DNA of 64,000 bases from Chiridota heheva (lineage: Eukaryota > Echinodermata > Holothuroidea > Apodida > Chiridotidae), in the NCBI GenBank assembly GCA_020152595.1, contig JAIGNY010003053.1, positions 165,001-229,000 on the forward strand, written 5' to 3'. Positions 35,061-46,719 of the stretch are shown here, in pieces (positions within the stretch are counted from its first letter, which is position 1; each line of letters opens with the position of its first letter). A program made the position numbers and the translations under genes. The notes below the pieces were generated by a model, which was not told where the DNA came from, did no database searches, and was given only the letters and a program-made list of their open reading frames with translations.

Positions 35061-35180
35061 CCTCTGCTCAGCTCGCTTATTCCTTTCATCTTTTTTTTTT
35101 CTTCCCACTGACATAATCTTATCTCTCTGGCACAACTTGACCAACACTTTGTGGTGTAGTTAAACCCCACAAACCAACCA
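35061..35180 (+). mobile_element. I-clade LINE 3'-end fragment
   Basis: A T/C-rich stretch, then TTATCTCTCTGGCACAACTT, GTGGTGTAGTTAAACCCCAC and AAACCAACCAAATC. This resembles the 3' end of the LINE at 29160-29236 (CTCAGGCACAATTTGACC, GTGGTGCCGTTAAGCCATCA). It is a short, heavily truncated copy. Confidence 0.65.
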
Positions 35181-35216
35181 AATCAAGAATAAGTTCCACC
35201 TCTCTTTTGGGTCCAG

Positions 35217-35342
35217 TGCCTCTTAAAGTACAGATGTAACAGTGCCCCTTTAAGTATAAATGTCACAGTGCCCCTTTAAAGTACAGATGTCACAGTGCCC
35301 CTTTAAGTACAAATGACACAGTGCCCCTTTAAAACACAGAGG
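35217..35342. repeat. 26-27-bp tandem repeat, ~5 copies
   Basis: The unit is ACAGTGCCCCTTTAAAGTAC plus AGATGTC, with AAATG variants. Intronic and noncoding. Confidence 0.85.
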
Positions 35343-35402
35343 TTACGACCCAGAGACAAAGTTGCTGTTACTATGAACTTATTGGTTGAACCCTGAAATT
35401 AA

Positions 35403-36004
35403 AGGAGACATAAAGTCTAATACAATCATTATTTCATATGATAGAAAATATAAATCTTAACCAATTGCCAAATACAGCAAGTCAAAATCTTATTGCTATC
35501 TTAAGTTATTCATGTTTGAAATCGACATATGGGGGCTGCCATTTTGTTCAATCTGTATTGAATATTGTGCATGATGACATAATCTACCCAATAGGGACAT
35601 AAGGATTATAATGTGTTTCTTTATAAATGTGATTAAGTTTTTATTCCAAAATAATGTAACACAAAATTTTTACAGCATGTTTTAATAATTTCATGTGTAC
35701 ACAAAAATTTCCTTGACACTTACAATAGAAAAACAAGTTTTCATAAGCTAGAAAACTTGGGTTAGATTATAAAGAAATACAGAGCATTCCAACATCCTGC
35801 TGGGCTGATGACATCATAATCTGCATGTTTTACAATCAAAATGGCAGCTCCCATGGCACTACTAAGTAGTAGTATTAAAGTTTTTGATAATTACAAAAAA
35901 TGTGTTACAGTATATTGCTTTGGGATTGATAAAACTTGGTCAGAAGATTTGTTATTTTCAATTCTATTATATGAAATAAGGATTAGTCAGACTTTATGCC
36001 TCCT
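35403..36004. mobile_element. 602-bp TTAA-flanked foldback element (AGGA-type termini)
   Basis: TTAA at 35399-35402 is followed by AGGAGACATAAAGTCTAAT. The right end in reverse complement is AGGAGGCATAAAGTCTGACT, followed by TTAA 36005-36008. The arms stay similar for ~200 bp (TTATTTCATATGATAGAA / TTATTTCATATAATAGAA). The right TTAA is also the left TTAA of the next MITE. The TTAA target fits piggyBac or Kolobok groups; no transposase is present. Confidence 0.8.
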
Positions 36005-36008
36005 TTAA

Positions 36009-36109
36009 CCCTTATTCTACCACGAGGCGATATTATCACCATTTTGGGTGCCCCATCTTTGACTCCACCTCCCGAGTGCATTTCAAAAAAAGTGCTGGTA
36101 GAGTAAGGG
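36009..36109. mobile_element. TTAA-type MITE, left unit of third composite
   Basis: A 101-bp unit from CCCTTATTCTACCA to TGGTAGAGTAAGGG with TTAA at 36005-36008 and 36110-36113. Same core as the other copies, with more CpG decay (CACGAGGCGATATTATC). Confidence 0.82.
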
Positions 36110-36246
36110 TTAATGGACCCAAGACGAGTGTGCCAACTCAAAAATATATGCATCATGATCCGGGTGGGAGGCCCAGCGGTCACTGAAGTGGAACAACTCT
36201 GCTGCTTGAAAGACAGAGGACCCTTTAATAATCAACCCTTGATTAA
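36110..36246. repeat. Spacer of third composite MITE
   Basis: Homologous to the spacers at 2004 (same strand) and 29444 (inverted). Shared landmarks are CAACTCAAAAATATATGCA, GATCCGGGTGGGAGGCCCAG and AAAGACAGAGGACCCTTTAA. It starts and ends with TTAA. Confidence 0.72.
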
Positions 36247-36345
36247 CCCTTACTTTACCATGCGGCGATATTATCAATGTTTTGGTTGCCCTATCTTTGA
36301 CTCCATCTCCTGAGCACATTTTTAAAAGTGCTGGTAAAGTAAGGG
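36247..36345. mobile_element. TTAA-type MITE, right unit of third composite
   Basis: A 99-bp unit from CCCTTACTTTACCA to TGGTAAAGTAAGGG. The two ends share the same compensating T/A change, so the inverted repeat remains perfect. Left TTAA is at 36243-36246; the right one has decayed to TTTA. Confidence 0.8.
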
Positions 36346-36544
36346 TTTAGCAGACTAAAATTGGTCACGGTTCTTTGTCTTTGTTTCGCAGTCATGCAGT
36401 TTATTAATAACCATAAAAAAAAATCATTTAGGTTTGATATGTGTGTTACAAGGTAACCTTTATCACCTCTGCCTCTCATCCTATCAGCTGTAAATATACA
36501 CTTTGTGCAGGTATAACTTTCATTTGTGCTAGTATAGCTTTTGT

Positions 36545-37236
36545 GCAGGCATAGCTTCATACAGGCATAGCTTCATACAGGCATAGCTTCATACAGACAT
36601 AGCTTCATACAGGCATAGCTTCATACAGGCATAGCTTCATACAGGCATAGCTTCATACAGGCATAGCTTCATACAGGCATAGCTTCATACAGGCATAGCT
36701 TCATACAGGCATAATGTAGCTTCATACAAGCATAGCTTCATTCAGGCATAGCTTCATTCAAGCATAGCTTCATACAGGCATAGCTTCATACAGGCATAGC
36801 TTTATACAGGCATAGCTTTATACAGGCATAGCTTCATACAGGCATAGCTTCATACAGGCATAGCTTTATGCAAGCATAGCTTTATGCAGGCATAGCTTCA
36901 TACAGGCATAGCTTCATACAGGCATAGCTTCATACAGGCATAGCCTCATACAGGCATAGCTTCATACAGGCATAGCTTCATGCAGGCATAGCTTCTTGCA
37001 GGCATAGCTTTATACAGGCATAGCTTCTTGCAGACATAGCTTATGCAGGCAGCTTCATACAGGCATAGCTTCATACATGCATAGCTTCATACAGGCATAG
37101 CTTCATGCAGGCATAGCTTCATGCAGGCATAGCTTCATGCAGGCATAGCTTCATGCAGGCATAGCTTCATGCAGGCATAGCTTCATGCAGGCATAGCTTT
37201 CTGCAGGCATAACTTCATGCAGGCATAACTTTATTC
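36545..37236. repeat. 16-bp minisatellite, ~43 copies
   Basis: The unit is AGGCATAGCTTCATAC; variants have TTTAT, ATGC or AAGC. Copies with TGC cluster in the last third. Noncoding. Confidence 0.93.
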
Positions 37237-37282
37237 ATAGTGCACGTGATGAACAGTGAGATCAGGGTGACTTTGTAGTTAA

Positions 37283-37681
37283 AAGTATAAGTTTAGGTCA
37301 AGTAAGTCTTATCTTATTTAAAAGAGGGCTTTAACAAAGAAAAACAATGGTACACGAAGAAAGCATTCAGAAATCTTATTCGTTAAGGAGATATATAAGT
37401 TTAGTTTGGTATTATTTGTGTGTAGAAAGACTGAATTCAGACTAGTTGCGATGTCATAGCCTCAGATTCCTCAAGTCTTTTTGTATTCTTTCATATTTTG
37501 TCATGTGATTTTGTGGCTTAAAAACCATGGGATATGTCAGAAAAGTAGTAAAACTGAATCTAGTAAGGGTATTCATAGTATATGAAGAGAAAGTGAAAAA
37601 TGAATTTAAATGATAAAAAAATGAAATTAACCTTTTTTATTTTAAAATACATTAACTTTGCTTGACCCCTGAACTAATCCT
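37283..37681. mobile_element. ~400-bp TTAA-flanked element, AGGATTAG family
   Basis: The right end is TTGACCCCTGAACTAATCCT followed by TTAA at 37682-37685. The left end is TTAA (37279-37282) then AAGTATAAGTTTAGGTCAAG. The interior shares GAAGAAAGCATTCAGAAATC, TTCGTTAAGGAGATAT and GCCTCAGATTCCTCAAGTC with the element at 40372-40931 in the opposite orientation. A further fragment of the family lies at about 37780-37870. Confidence 0.65.
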
Positions 37682-37685
37682 TTAA

Positions 37686-38440
37686 TTATTTGATATGTTT
37701 AAAGGGCTGATATGAACATTCGTAAGAGTGATGGAAATGAAGCATTTGTAACAAGGGGTTGAGAAAGTGAGGTTGAGGATACCAGCTTCATAGTAGACTT
37801 ACTACACCTGTTATTTCTAAACAGATAAGACACAAGCTTTCAACTTGAATATCTCCTTAACGGAGTTTGTAACAATTGCGCCTAAACATCTGTTTTGTTG
37901 AGGGTATAATAACCAAGAGGTACAGTAATATGGTAGAGACTCTCGGGTCCAAAGCCTGGAATTTGAAAGGGAGGTCAATTTTTCACATTAAAGAGCACAA
38001 AATCTTGAAATTCCAGGTGCTTATTAAAATTTTGAACCCCCCCTCCTCCCTCCCTCACCCACACCTTCATCCCCTCCTCCCTCCCTCACTCACACCTTTC
38101 ATGGCTATGGGCCTGATTTTGGTATGGTTTAGGTACATTTTTGCAGAATTTATCCAGAATCTGTAAAAATATATTTCATCTTTACTGTTGTAGTGGTTGA
38201 CAAGGAAGTGGTCAGTTGTGTGGTATGATATGCCATCAAATTAATGCATATACCATATAGCATTTAATATAATCATTATTCTTATATAATTGTTATAAGT
38301 CCAGTGGTCAGGCAAGTCTTGTATTTCATAGGGCCAAAAACAGACAAAGTTGCAAAGGAAAACAATGTGGTATTTCCTTCAGAAGTTATGTAACAAGTTT
38401 TTAATTAATATAAAGACTAGTGTAAAAGTCAACTGTAGAT
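37686..38440 (+). other. Intron 3 sequence with family fragments
   Basis: It contains an AGGATTAG-family fragment near 37780-37870 (AATATCTCCTTAACGG) and a C-rich patch, CCCTCCTCCCTCCCTCAC repeated, at 38038-38092. No exon is recognised. Confidence 0.45.
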
Positions 38441-38600
38441 AGTGGCGACACCAGGATTTTGACACTGTGGGGGTGGGGGAAAGAGATAGGCAGCTTTGTC
38501 TCAAAGGGGGGCAAAGGCCTATAGATTAGACAAAATATGTGACCTTACAACATTTTATGGGCGGGCAAAGCAATTTTGTGGGGGGTGGGGGAATTTGCCA
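38440..38600 (+). repeat. Dispersed repeat family R2, plus-strand copy
   Basis: AGTGGCGACACCAGGATTTT, GGGGGAAAGAGATAGGCAG, GGCCTATAGATTAGACAAAA. It is the inverted counterpart of the copy at 19335-19495. The G-rich tail continues to about 38600. Confidence 0.6.
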
Positions 38601-38611
38601 TTTATGCTTTT

Positions 38612-38860
38612 ACTTTTGGTTCCAATGCGATCAGGAACCTATGTGGTCATGATGGCGTGTGTGTATGTGTAGGTGTACGTATGTGTTGGTGTGGGTGTAT
38701 GTGTGGTCGCCCAGCTTGTTAACACGATATTTCAAGAGCAAAATTAATCATTGGCTCTATTTGTACAATTAGTACATGCTCTGTATGACTCTCTATTTGA
38801 CTCAAAATTGATCGAAAAGAGCTTATATGCATGCATGGTGGCAGTGATTAATATACAAAT
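38612..38860 (+). mobile_element. Dispersed repeat family R1, copy 3 (5' part only)
   Basis: It begins TTTGGTTCCAATGCGATCAG then GAACCTATGTGGTCATGATG, the clearest start of the family, with a GT-rich stretch and CACGATATTTCAAGAGC. It is cut off by the 40-bp minisatellite. GGTTCC and GGAACC flank ten bases and form a small terminal hairpin. Confidence 0.6.
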
Positions 38861-38863
38861 TTA

Positions 38864-40306
38864 TAAGTTCAAATTATGGTTAGAGAGGACCCAATGCAAC
38901 TACTAAGTTCAAATTATGGTTAGAGAGGACCCAATGCAACAAGTATGTTCAAATTATGGTTAGAGAAGACCCAGTGTAACAAGTAAGTTCAAATTATGGT
39001 TAGAGAGGACCCAGTGCAACAAGTAAGTTTAAATTATGGTTAAAGAGGACCCAGTGCAACAAGTAACTTCAAATTATGGTTAGAGAGGACCCAGTGCAAC
39101 AATCAAGTTCCAATTATGGTAAGAGAGGACCCAGTGCAACAAGTAAGTTCAAATTAAGGTTAGAGAGGACCCAGTACAACAAGTAAGTTTAAATTATGGT
39201 TAAAGAGGACCTGGTGCAACAAGTAAGTTCAAATTATGGTTAAAAAGGACCCAATGCAACAAGTAAGTTCAAATTATGGTTAGAGGACCCAATGGTTCAA
39301 ATTAGAGAGGACCCAATGCAACAAGTAAGTTCAAATTATGGTTAGAGAGGACCCAATGCAACAAGTAAGTTCAAATTATGGTTAGAGAGGACCCAATGCA
39401 ACAAGTAAGTTCAAATTATGGTTAAAGAGGACCCAGTGCAACAAGTAAGTTCAAATTATGGTTAGAGAGGACCCAATGCAACAAGTAAGTTCAAATTATG
39501 GTTAGAGAGGACCCAATGCAACAAGTAAGTTCAAATTATGGTTAGAGAGGACCCAATGCAACAAGTAAGTTCAAATTATGGTTAGAGAGGACCCAATGCA
39601 ACAAGTAAGTTCAAATTATGGTTAGAGAGGACCCAGTGCAACAAGTAAGTTCAAATTATGGTTAGAGAAGACCTAGTGCAACAAGTAAGTTTAAATTATG
39701 GTAAGAGAGGACCCAATGCAACAAGTAAGTTCAAATTATGGTTAGAGAGGACCCAATGCAACAAGTAAGTTCAAATTATGGTTAGCAACAAGAGGAGTTC
39801 AAATTATGGTTAGAGAAGACCAGTGCAACAAGTAAGTTTAAATTATGGTAAGAGAGGACCCAGTGCAACAAGTAACTTCAAATTATGGTTAGAGAGGACC
39901 CAGTGCAACAAGTAAGTTCAAATTATGGTAAGAGAGGACCCAGTGCAACAAGTAAGTTCAAATTATGGTTAGAGAGGAGTGCAACAAGTAAGTTTAAATT
40001 ATGACCCAATACAACAAGTAAGTTTAATTTATGGTTGACCCAATGCAACAAGACCCAATGCAACAAGTAACTTTAAATTATGGTTAGAGAGGACCCAGTG
40101 CAACAATCAAGTTCAATTTATGGTTGGAGAGGACCCAATGCATCAAGTAAGTTCAAATTATGGTTAGAAAGGACCCAGTGCAACAAGTAAGTTCAAATTA
40201 TGGTTAGAGAGGACCCAATGCAACAAGTAAGTTCAAATTATGGTTAGAGAGGACCCAGTGCAACAATCAAGTCCCAATTATGGTTAGAGAGGACCCAATG
40301 CAACAT
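38864..40306. repeat. 40-bp minisatellite, ~36 copies
   Basis: The unit is AAGTTCAAATTATGGTTAGA with GAGGACCCAATGCAACAAGT. Subtypes with CCCAGTG and a few truncated units occur (about 39287-39305, 39783-39800, 39978-40050). Noncoding. Confidence 0.93.
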
Positions 40307-40371
40307 AATGTACAGTGTTTGTGTCGTTTAAATTAGGGGGAAATTGCTAGTATGTCAAAACCAGTTCTTAA

Positions 40372-40931
40372 AGGATTAGGTCAGGGTCAAGCATGTCCAT
40401 CTTATATGAAAAGGGACTTCAAATTAAACAAAATGCATTTCAAAAATCTTATTCCGTTAAGAAGATATTCAAATTTAAAGCAAAGTCTTATTCGAGCAGA
40501 AATGACTGGTGTAGTAAGTCTACTATGTAATGTTGGCACCCGCATCCTCACATTCTTAACAATTGTTAATGTATTTTAAAGAAAATTGATTAAATTTTTT
40601 TGCTTTTTGAATTATTTATGCTTGAACTTTCTTCACCTGGTAAATTATATTTACCCACATTAGATTCCATTTCACTATTTTCATGACACATCCAATGGTT
40701 TTTAAGCTACAAAATCGCAGAACAATGTAATAAAAGACTGAGGAATCTGAGGCTGTGATGTCACAACTAGTCTGTTTTCAGTCATTTCTAACTTTCTACA
40801 CAAATGATACTAGACTTTAAACCTAAATATCTACTTAACAAAATAACATTTTTGAATGCTTCCTTCACTATTTTGTTCTCTTAAAGTCATCTTCCATATA
40901 AGATGGACAAGCTTGACTCTGAACTAATCCT
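40372..40931. mobile_element. 560-bp TTAA-flanked foldback element, AGGATTAG family
   Basis: TTAA at 40368-40371 is followed by AGGATTAGGTCAGGGTCAAG. The right end in reverse complement is AGGATTAGTTCAGAGTCAAG, then TTAA 40932-40935. The arms match for at least ~120 bp (TGTCCATCTTATATG in both). The 75-codon frame inside is not considered coding. Related copy at 37283-37681; terminus-like pieces at about 46825-46845 and 47920-47940. Confidence 0.8.
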
Positions 40932-41133
40932 TTAACATCATGCTTTGTGTACGGAATGTATGAATTGGTGAAAAGGGAGGCAGCTGGGGTGTAGATAATG
41001 AGGGACAGGGTAGAGCAACCTTTTGTAAATTTTGCTAATTCAGAGGTCTGCCTGGAATTCTACTTCCAACACTGCTGTTAAATCCTCAGACCCGTTTTAT
41101 AACAGTTTTATTTTTTGCACCTTTCTTCTTCAG

Positions 41134-41256
41134 ATCAGAACAAGCAGGCAATTGTAGCAAGTGGTGGACTGCCACCATTGATCAAACTCGCTAAAGCATC
41201 TGACATCAGGGTCCAACGAAATGCAACGGGGGCGCTGCTCAACCTCACTCATTTAG
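41134..41256 (+). CDS. VAC8: VAC8-like armadillo protein, internal exon D
   Basis: Coding exon of 123 nt. The acceptor is CTTTCTTCTTCAG ending at 41133. The donor GTTCGT at 41257 is a weak, non-consensus GT. Phase 1 at both ends. It encodes [20 protein letters not shown], then [17 protein letters not shown]. The [14 protein letters not shown] string is nearly identical to yeast Vac8 ([15 protein letters not shown]) and is the strongest single piece of evidence for the family call. The exon lies between the 21.8-kb intron 3 and the 9.1-kb intron 4, and the 14-bp minisatellite begins ~145 bp after the donor. Confidence 0.95.
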
Positions 41257-41400
41257 GTTCGTACTTCTTTGAGATATTCTTTTGGATAGATGGCAACAAA
41301 ACCAACTTAAATGATTTAAAATATACTAAAAACAATGAAAATTGCAAAAAGTCACATCAAAATCTGTTATGGTGAAAGTGAAATATTAGTAAACTAATAC

Positions 41401-43170
41401 TACAATAGTAGTCACCAGACATTAGTCACTAGACATTAGTCACTAGACATTAGTCACAGACAGTAGTCACTAGACAGTAGTCACTAGACAGTAGTCACTA
41501 GACAGTAGTCACTAGACAGTAGTCAGTAGTCACTAGACAGTTGTCACTAGACAGTAGTCACCAGACAGTAGTCACTAGACAGTAGTCACTACACAGTAGT
41601 CACTATACAGTAGTCACTACACAGTAGTCACTAGACAGTAGTCACTAGACAGTAGTCACCAGACAGTAGTCACTAGACAGTAGTCACTATACAGTAGTCA
41701 CTACACAGTAGTCACTAGACAGTAGTCACTATACAGCAGTCACTAGACAGCAGTCACAAGATAGCAGTCACTAGACAGCAGTCACTAGACAGCAGTCACT
41801 ACACAGCAGTCACTAGACAGTAGTCACTAGACAGTAGTCACTAGACAGTAGTCACTAGACAGTAGTCACTAGACATTAGTCACTAGACAGTTGTCACTTG
41901 ACAGTAGTCACTAGACAGCAGTCACTTGACAGCAGTCACTTGACATCAATCACTTGACATCAGTCACTTGACGGCAGTCACTGGACGGCAGTCACTGGAC
42001 GGCAGTCACTGGACGGCAGTCACCAGACAGCAGTCACCAGACAGTAGTCACCTAGTCAGTCAGACAGCAGTCACTATACAGCAGTCACTAGACAGCAGTC
42101 ACCGGACGGCAGTCACCGGACGGCAGTCACCGGACGGCAGTCACCGGACGGCAGTCACCGGACGGCAGTCACCGGACGGCAGTCACCGGACGGCAGTCAC
42201 CGGACGGCAGTCACCGGACGGCAGTCACCGGACGGCAGTCACCGGACGGCAGTCACCGGACGGCAGTCACCGGACGGCAGTCACCGGACGGCAGTCACCT
42301 GACGGCAGTCACCTGACGGCAGTCACCTGACGGCAGTCACCTGACGGCAGTCACCTGACGGCAGTCACCTGACGGCAGTCACCAGACGGCAGTCACCAGA
42401 CGGCAGTCACCAGGACGGCAGTCACCAGACGGCAGTCACCAGACGGCAGTCACAGACGGCAGTCACCAGACGGCAGTCACCAGACGGCAGTCACCAGACG
42501 GCAGTCACCAGACGGCAGTCACCAGACGGCAGTCACCAGACGGCAGTCACCAGACGGCAGTCACCAGACGGCAGTCACCAGACGGCAGTCACCAGACGGC
42601 AGTCACCAGACGGCAGTCACCAGACGGCAGTCACCAGACGGCAGTCACCAGACGGCAGTCACCAGACGGCAGTCACCAGACGGCAGTCACCAGACGGCAG
42701 TCACCAGACGGCAGTCACCAGGACGGCAGTCACCAGGCGGCAGTCACCAGCGGCAGTCACCAGACGGCAGTCACCAGACGGCAGTCACCAGACGGCAGTC
42801 ACCAGACGGCAGTCACCAGACGGCAGTCACCAGACGGCAGTCACCACACGGCAGTCACCACACGGCAGTCACCACACGGCAGTCACCACACGGCAGTCAC
42901 CACACGGCAGTCACCACACGGCAGTCACACACGGCAGTCACCACACGGCAGTCACCACACGGCAGTCACCACACGGCAGTCACCACACGGCAGTCACCAC
43001 ACGGCAGTCACCACACGGCAGTCACCACACGGCAGTCACCACACGGCAGTCACCACACGGCAGTCACCACACGGCAGTCACCCACGGCAGTCACCACACG
43101 GCAGTCACCACACGGCAGTCACCACACGGCAGTCACCACACGGCAGTCACCACACAGCAGTCACTAGACG
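41401..43170. repeat. 14-bp minisatellite, ~125 copies, in ordered sequence blocks
   Basis: The unit is 14 bp of the type CAGTCACnnnACGG. Subtypes are arranged in runs: CACTAGACAGTAGT (41401-41900), TTGACAT (about 41900-41970), ACCGGACGGC (42095-42295), ACCTGACGGC (42296-42385), ACCAGACGGC (42386-42845), ACCACACGGC (42846-43155). GC content rises from left to right. The frame at 41968-42330 is an array artefact. Confidence 0.95.
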
Positions 43171-43208
43171 AACATTGCAATGAGAGTTAAAAAAGATCAA
43201 TACAAATA

Positions 43209-43287
43209 ATTTTGTCATGGTTCGAACTCACAACTGTTGGTTTAAAAAAGAATCAAAGTCTATTGCCCAAACAGCTTGGGCTATAAC
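43209..43287 (-). other. tRNA-like / SINE head (minus strand)
   Basis: On the minus strand TATAGCCCAAGCTGTTTGGG resembles an A box region and GAGTTCGAACCATGAC a B box. The spacing is long, as in tRNAs with a long variable arm. Pairing of the stems is poor, so a SINE-derived or pseudogene origin is more likely than a functional tRNA. Confidence 0.4.
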
Positions 43288-43559
43288 ATGTTATTCTTGT
43301 ATGGGTTTTTACTAAATATATACCGTGAAATAAGAACCAATGACTTGTGCAGCAATTGACTGAACTTTCAACCAATCCAACAATATGAATCTAATTCTAA
43401 ACATCTTTTTTAAACATATGATGATTTCACCTCTTTTAAAACATCTTGAAAGCTGCAGAGTGTACCACAATGAAGGCATTCTTATCTTATGAACAATCCT
43501 TTATTACCTGTTGTTAGCAAGTCATATCTGCTGTCAGCATGTTATATGCTAGCATTGAT

Positions 43560-44050
43560 TTCCAATAACACTGAAGTCTTTGTTTCTTTCATGTAATGCA
43601 TCAGTTGTACTTGACATACACTTTTAGTGAATACATTATTTGTCAAAGGGATGTAATAATTTTTATTGAAAACAATACATTTTTGCACATTAAGACAAGT
43701 CAATATTTTAGCGAAGATCTTTTCTGCATACATTTATTGATTGTTGGCATAAAGACGCCACAAACAAAAATATTGTTGTTTTTCCAAGTGTGTTTTTTAA
43801 ATTCTAATTGGTTATTTTGAAAAGGAGTTTTTTCCACATTTGAACAAATTTAAACCCCCCCTCCCCCCTCCCCTTCCCAGAAATGTTGTGCTAGCTACAG
43901 CCCTGGTAGGAAGTGTTGGTCTATCAGATCTCGCAAAGATGCCTTTATTAAGGAAAGGCTGTGAAAGACTTTTCTGATTGAATTTAACAGAAGAGTTATA
44001 TCTAAATGCAGTATTAGCTAGGTTTAATACTGAATTGAAAGTCATGAGAA
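43560..44050. repeat. Intronic duplication, copy 1 (related to 45391-45760)
   Basis: The two copies share ATGCATCAGTTGTACTTGA, TGAATACA-TATTTGT, GAAGATCTTTTCTGCATA, TTTATTGATTGTT and a later AAAGATGCC-TTATTAAGGAAA block in the same order and orientation, ~1.8 kb apart. They are diverged and noncoding. A C-rich patch lies at 43855-43875. Confidence 0.65.
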
Positions 44051-44555
44051 AGGGGAAAATCTCTTACAAAACTAGATAAAAGATTTGCTGTTTTTTAGCT
44101 GTACAAAGCTTACAGTGATTTAGCTGTACATGATAAATAACTCTGGCAATAAATTTTCAGTCTAACGCATCCAAACTCACCAGTGTTTATAAGTCACTGA
44201 TGAAAACCATTTAAAAGTCCAAATGAATCTTTAGCCCCACATTACTCGCATGACTTGGCCCTGCAGTAAGCAAATCAACAATACCTGGCTCTTCACAATA
44301 GGTTCCATTGTGTGCATATAAATGATTGGGAATGTAATTACTGATGTGTAAAATCAATGAACTATCTGTGATGGGTTTCTTAATTGCTTCCAATGAAGTC
44401 TAAAAGTCATACCCTCGGAAATGGAGGTTCTTGCGGGTAAAAAGACTGAAAATTTGTAGCGAGAATTTGGCGAAATAAATGCACAGGACCCTATATCAGA
44501 TGCTTAATCTGTCGCTGTGTTGATTTACAACTTTTTTATGTTTGTTTTAGAACGT

Positions 44556-45069
44556 GTTATGCATGAATAGAATGTTTGCATGAATAGAATGTTTGCATAA
44601 ATATAATGTTTGTATAAATTAAATGTTTGCATAAATTGAATGTTTGCATAAATTGAATATTTGCATAAATTGAATGTTTGCATAATTGAATGTTTGCATA
44701 AATATAATATTTGCATAAATATAATGTTTGCATAGATAGAATGTTTGCATAAATAGAATGTTTGCATAAATTGAATGTGTGCATGAATAGAATGTTTGCA
44801 TAAATAGAATGTTTGCATAAATTAAATGTTTGCATAAATAGAATGTTTGCATAAATTGAATGTTTGCATAAATAGAATGTTTGCATAAATAGAATGTTTG
44901 CATAAATAAATTAAATAAACTGTTTGCATAAATAAATTAAATGTTTGTAGAATGTTTATAAATAGAATGTTTGTATGTTTGCATCAATAGAATGTTTGCA
45001 TAAATTGAATAAATAGAATGTTTGCATAAATTGAATGTGTGCATAAATAGAATGTTTGCATAAATGGAA
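44556..45069. repeat. 17-bp minisatellite, ~29 copies
   Basis: The unit is TGTTTGCATAAATAGAA, with AAATTGAA and ATATAA variants. Frames of 94-109 codons on the minus strand are repeat artefacts. Confidence 0.92.
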
Positions 45070-45072
45070 TGG

Positions 45073-45391
45073 TTGCTGTGAATATGCTGTCCTGATAGCT
45101 TCAGGCATGAACATGTCCCTACTCAATGCCATTAAAAGGAGACAGATGGAATTTTTCGGGCATGTTTATCAGAACGGTGGGTTGGAACAGCTTGCAGTAT
45201 GTGGGAAAATTGAGGGCAAACGAAGCAGAGAAAGCAGCGTGTTAAATATGTCCAAAGCTTAAACAGCTGGGCAAACAACAACAGCCTTAGTAACAATAAG
45301 TTTATGCATTTAGCTCTAAACAGAAGTGACTGAGGGCTATGATCGCCAATGGCTGTTCCAGACTCGGCACCTAGAGAGAGAGAGAGAGAGA
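45073..45391 (+). pseudogene. LINE reverse-transcriptase C-terminal fragment with (AG)n tail
   Basis: From about 45107 the frame encodes LLNAIKRRQMEFFGHV, then GKIEGKRS. Another frame shows SLSNNKFMHLALNR, and after one more shift AMIANGCSRLGT precedes a stop. The RRxxxFFGHV and GKIEGKR motifs are typical of the C-terminal tail of apurinic-endonuclease-type LINEs; the clade is not certain. An AG dinucleotide run (45373-45391) may be the 3' tail. It adjoins the 17-bp array on the left and is dead through at least two frame breaks. Confidence 0.75.
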
Positions 45392-45760
45392 TGCATCAGT
45401 TGCACTTGATATACACTTGAGTGAATACAAAATTTGTTAAAGGATGAGTGATTTCGATTAAGAATTTTTAGCACCTTGAAAGAAGTCAATATACAGTATT
45501 TCGGTGAAGATCGTTTTTCTGCATAAATTTATTGATTGTTTGCAAGATTTGCAGGATATCGTGTAAGATTTATTTTTCCATGTGTAGTTTTTGTATTCTA
45601 ATAGGTTGTTTTGAAAGGTACTTTTTGCCAGATTTGAACAACAAACTGTTTTCATCAGATCATCAAATTTGTCAAAGATGCCATTATGTGATGCCATTAT
45701 TAAGGAAAAGGCTGCGAAAGACTGTTGTTAAAATTAACAACTAGATTGCACTTCATGAAA
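45391..45760. repeat. Intronic duplication, copy 2 (related to 43560-44050)
   Basis: ATGCATCAGTTGCACTTGAT, GAAGATCGTTTTTCTGCATA, AATTTATTGATTGTTTGC and the AAAGATGCCATTATG block parallel copy 1. It starts exactly after the AG tail of the LINE fragment. Confidence 0.65.
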
Positions 45761-46719
45761 GTTGTGAAGATTGGGAGAAATAGGTGGTTGTGAGCCTCCA
45801 ACTTTCAGAATTGAATAGATCTGAAATACAAATATTTTACTTGAATATGAGGCACCCCTTAGTGTCATTTAAGTTGTTTCTGCATAGATGATCTGTTACA
45901 CTGTAACTGCATGACTTGAACTTCACAGCAGGATGTTTTTTTTTTTTTGTGCAAAAAATGAGTGCTGCATTTAATTATTTCTAGCATATACTGTATGGTT
46001 TTCTGTTCAAAGTAGTCACATGTACGTCACACATAGCCTGTGTTTATCTTTAAGCCCACCTGCACCAGATTTCTGAGTTAATCCTAAAAACTCAGGTATG
46101 ACAGTTACCAACCTGGCATTCTGTTCAGTGTATTGTGTTTTCACCAAAAACAGTGATTGTTCATATGCCATCCTACCCATGCACACCACAGCCAAGTAGC
46201 CCAAGACTATTTGTGTGTATAAGATTACAAAGTTAAAGCTGAATAATCAAGGCACTGTTGTGACTAAAATCACTCATCCGTGTTATGTGTCTTAGTGGGA
46301 GAAGTTTGTTTTAAAACTGGTGGTAAAATAAGTGTGTATCATAATACCTGAGGTAATAATGTGCATTACCAATGAATGATTAACGGATTATTTGTCCTAA
46401 GGAAAGATATTGCTTCATGTGAAGGGAGAAATAACTATAATTAAGAGCCAATCAGGAATCACCATTAAACAGGTCTAATGGGAAGTTCAAACAAGGTCCT
46501 TTCTGGTTATTTCTTCTTGAAATTAACAATAACTGACAATCAAAATGTTTAGCCTTAATGTTTTGGGAAGGGGGAGGGGAGTAAATTCCCCCCATAAACC
46601 AGTGTATTTCACTGCAGTAGAGGATGACAGCATAGGCTATAACAGCTGATTTCCTAACATGATGCAAGCACTGCAGTTATTTTTCCATTCCTATGGTATT
46701 TTTGGTAGCTGCAGTTAAA

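Noticed and set aside
41401..43170. Regularly spaced short repeats resembling a CRISPR array
   Set aside because: There are no unique spacers. The units are directly tandem 14-mers in a eukaryotic intron, with no cas genes.
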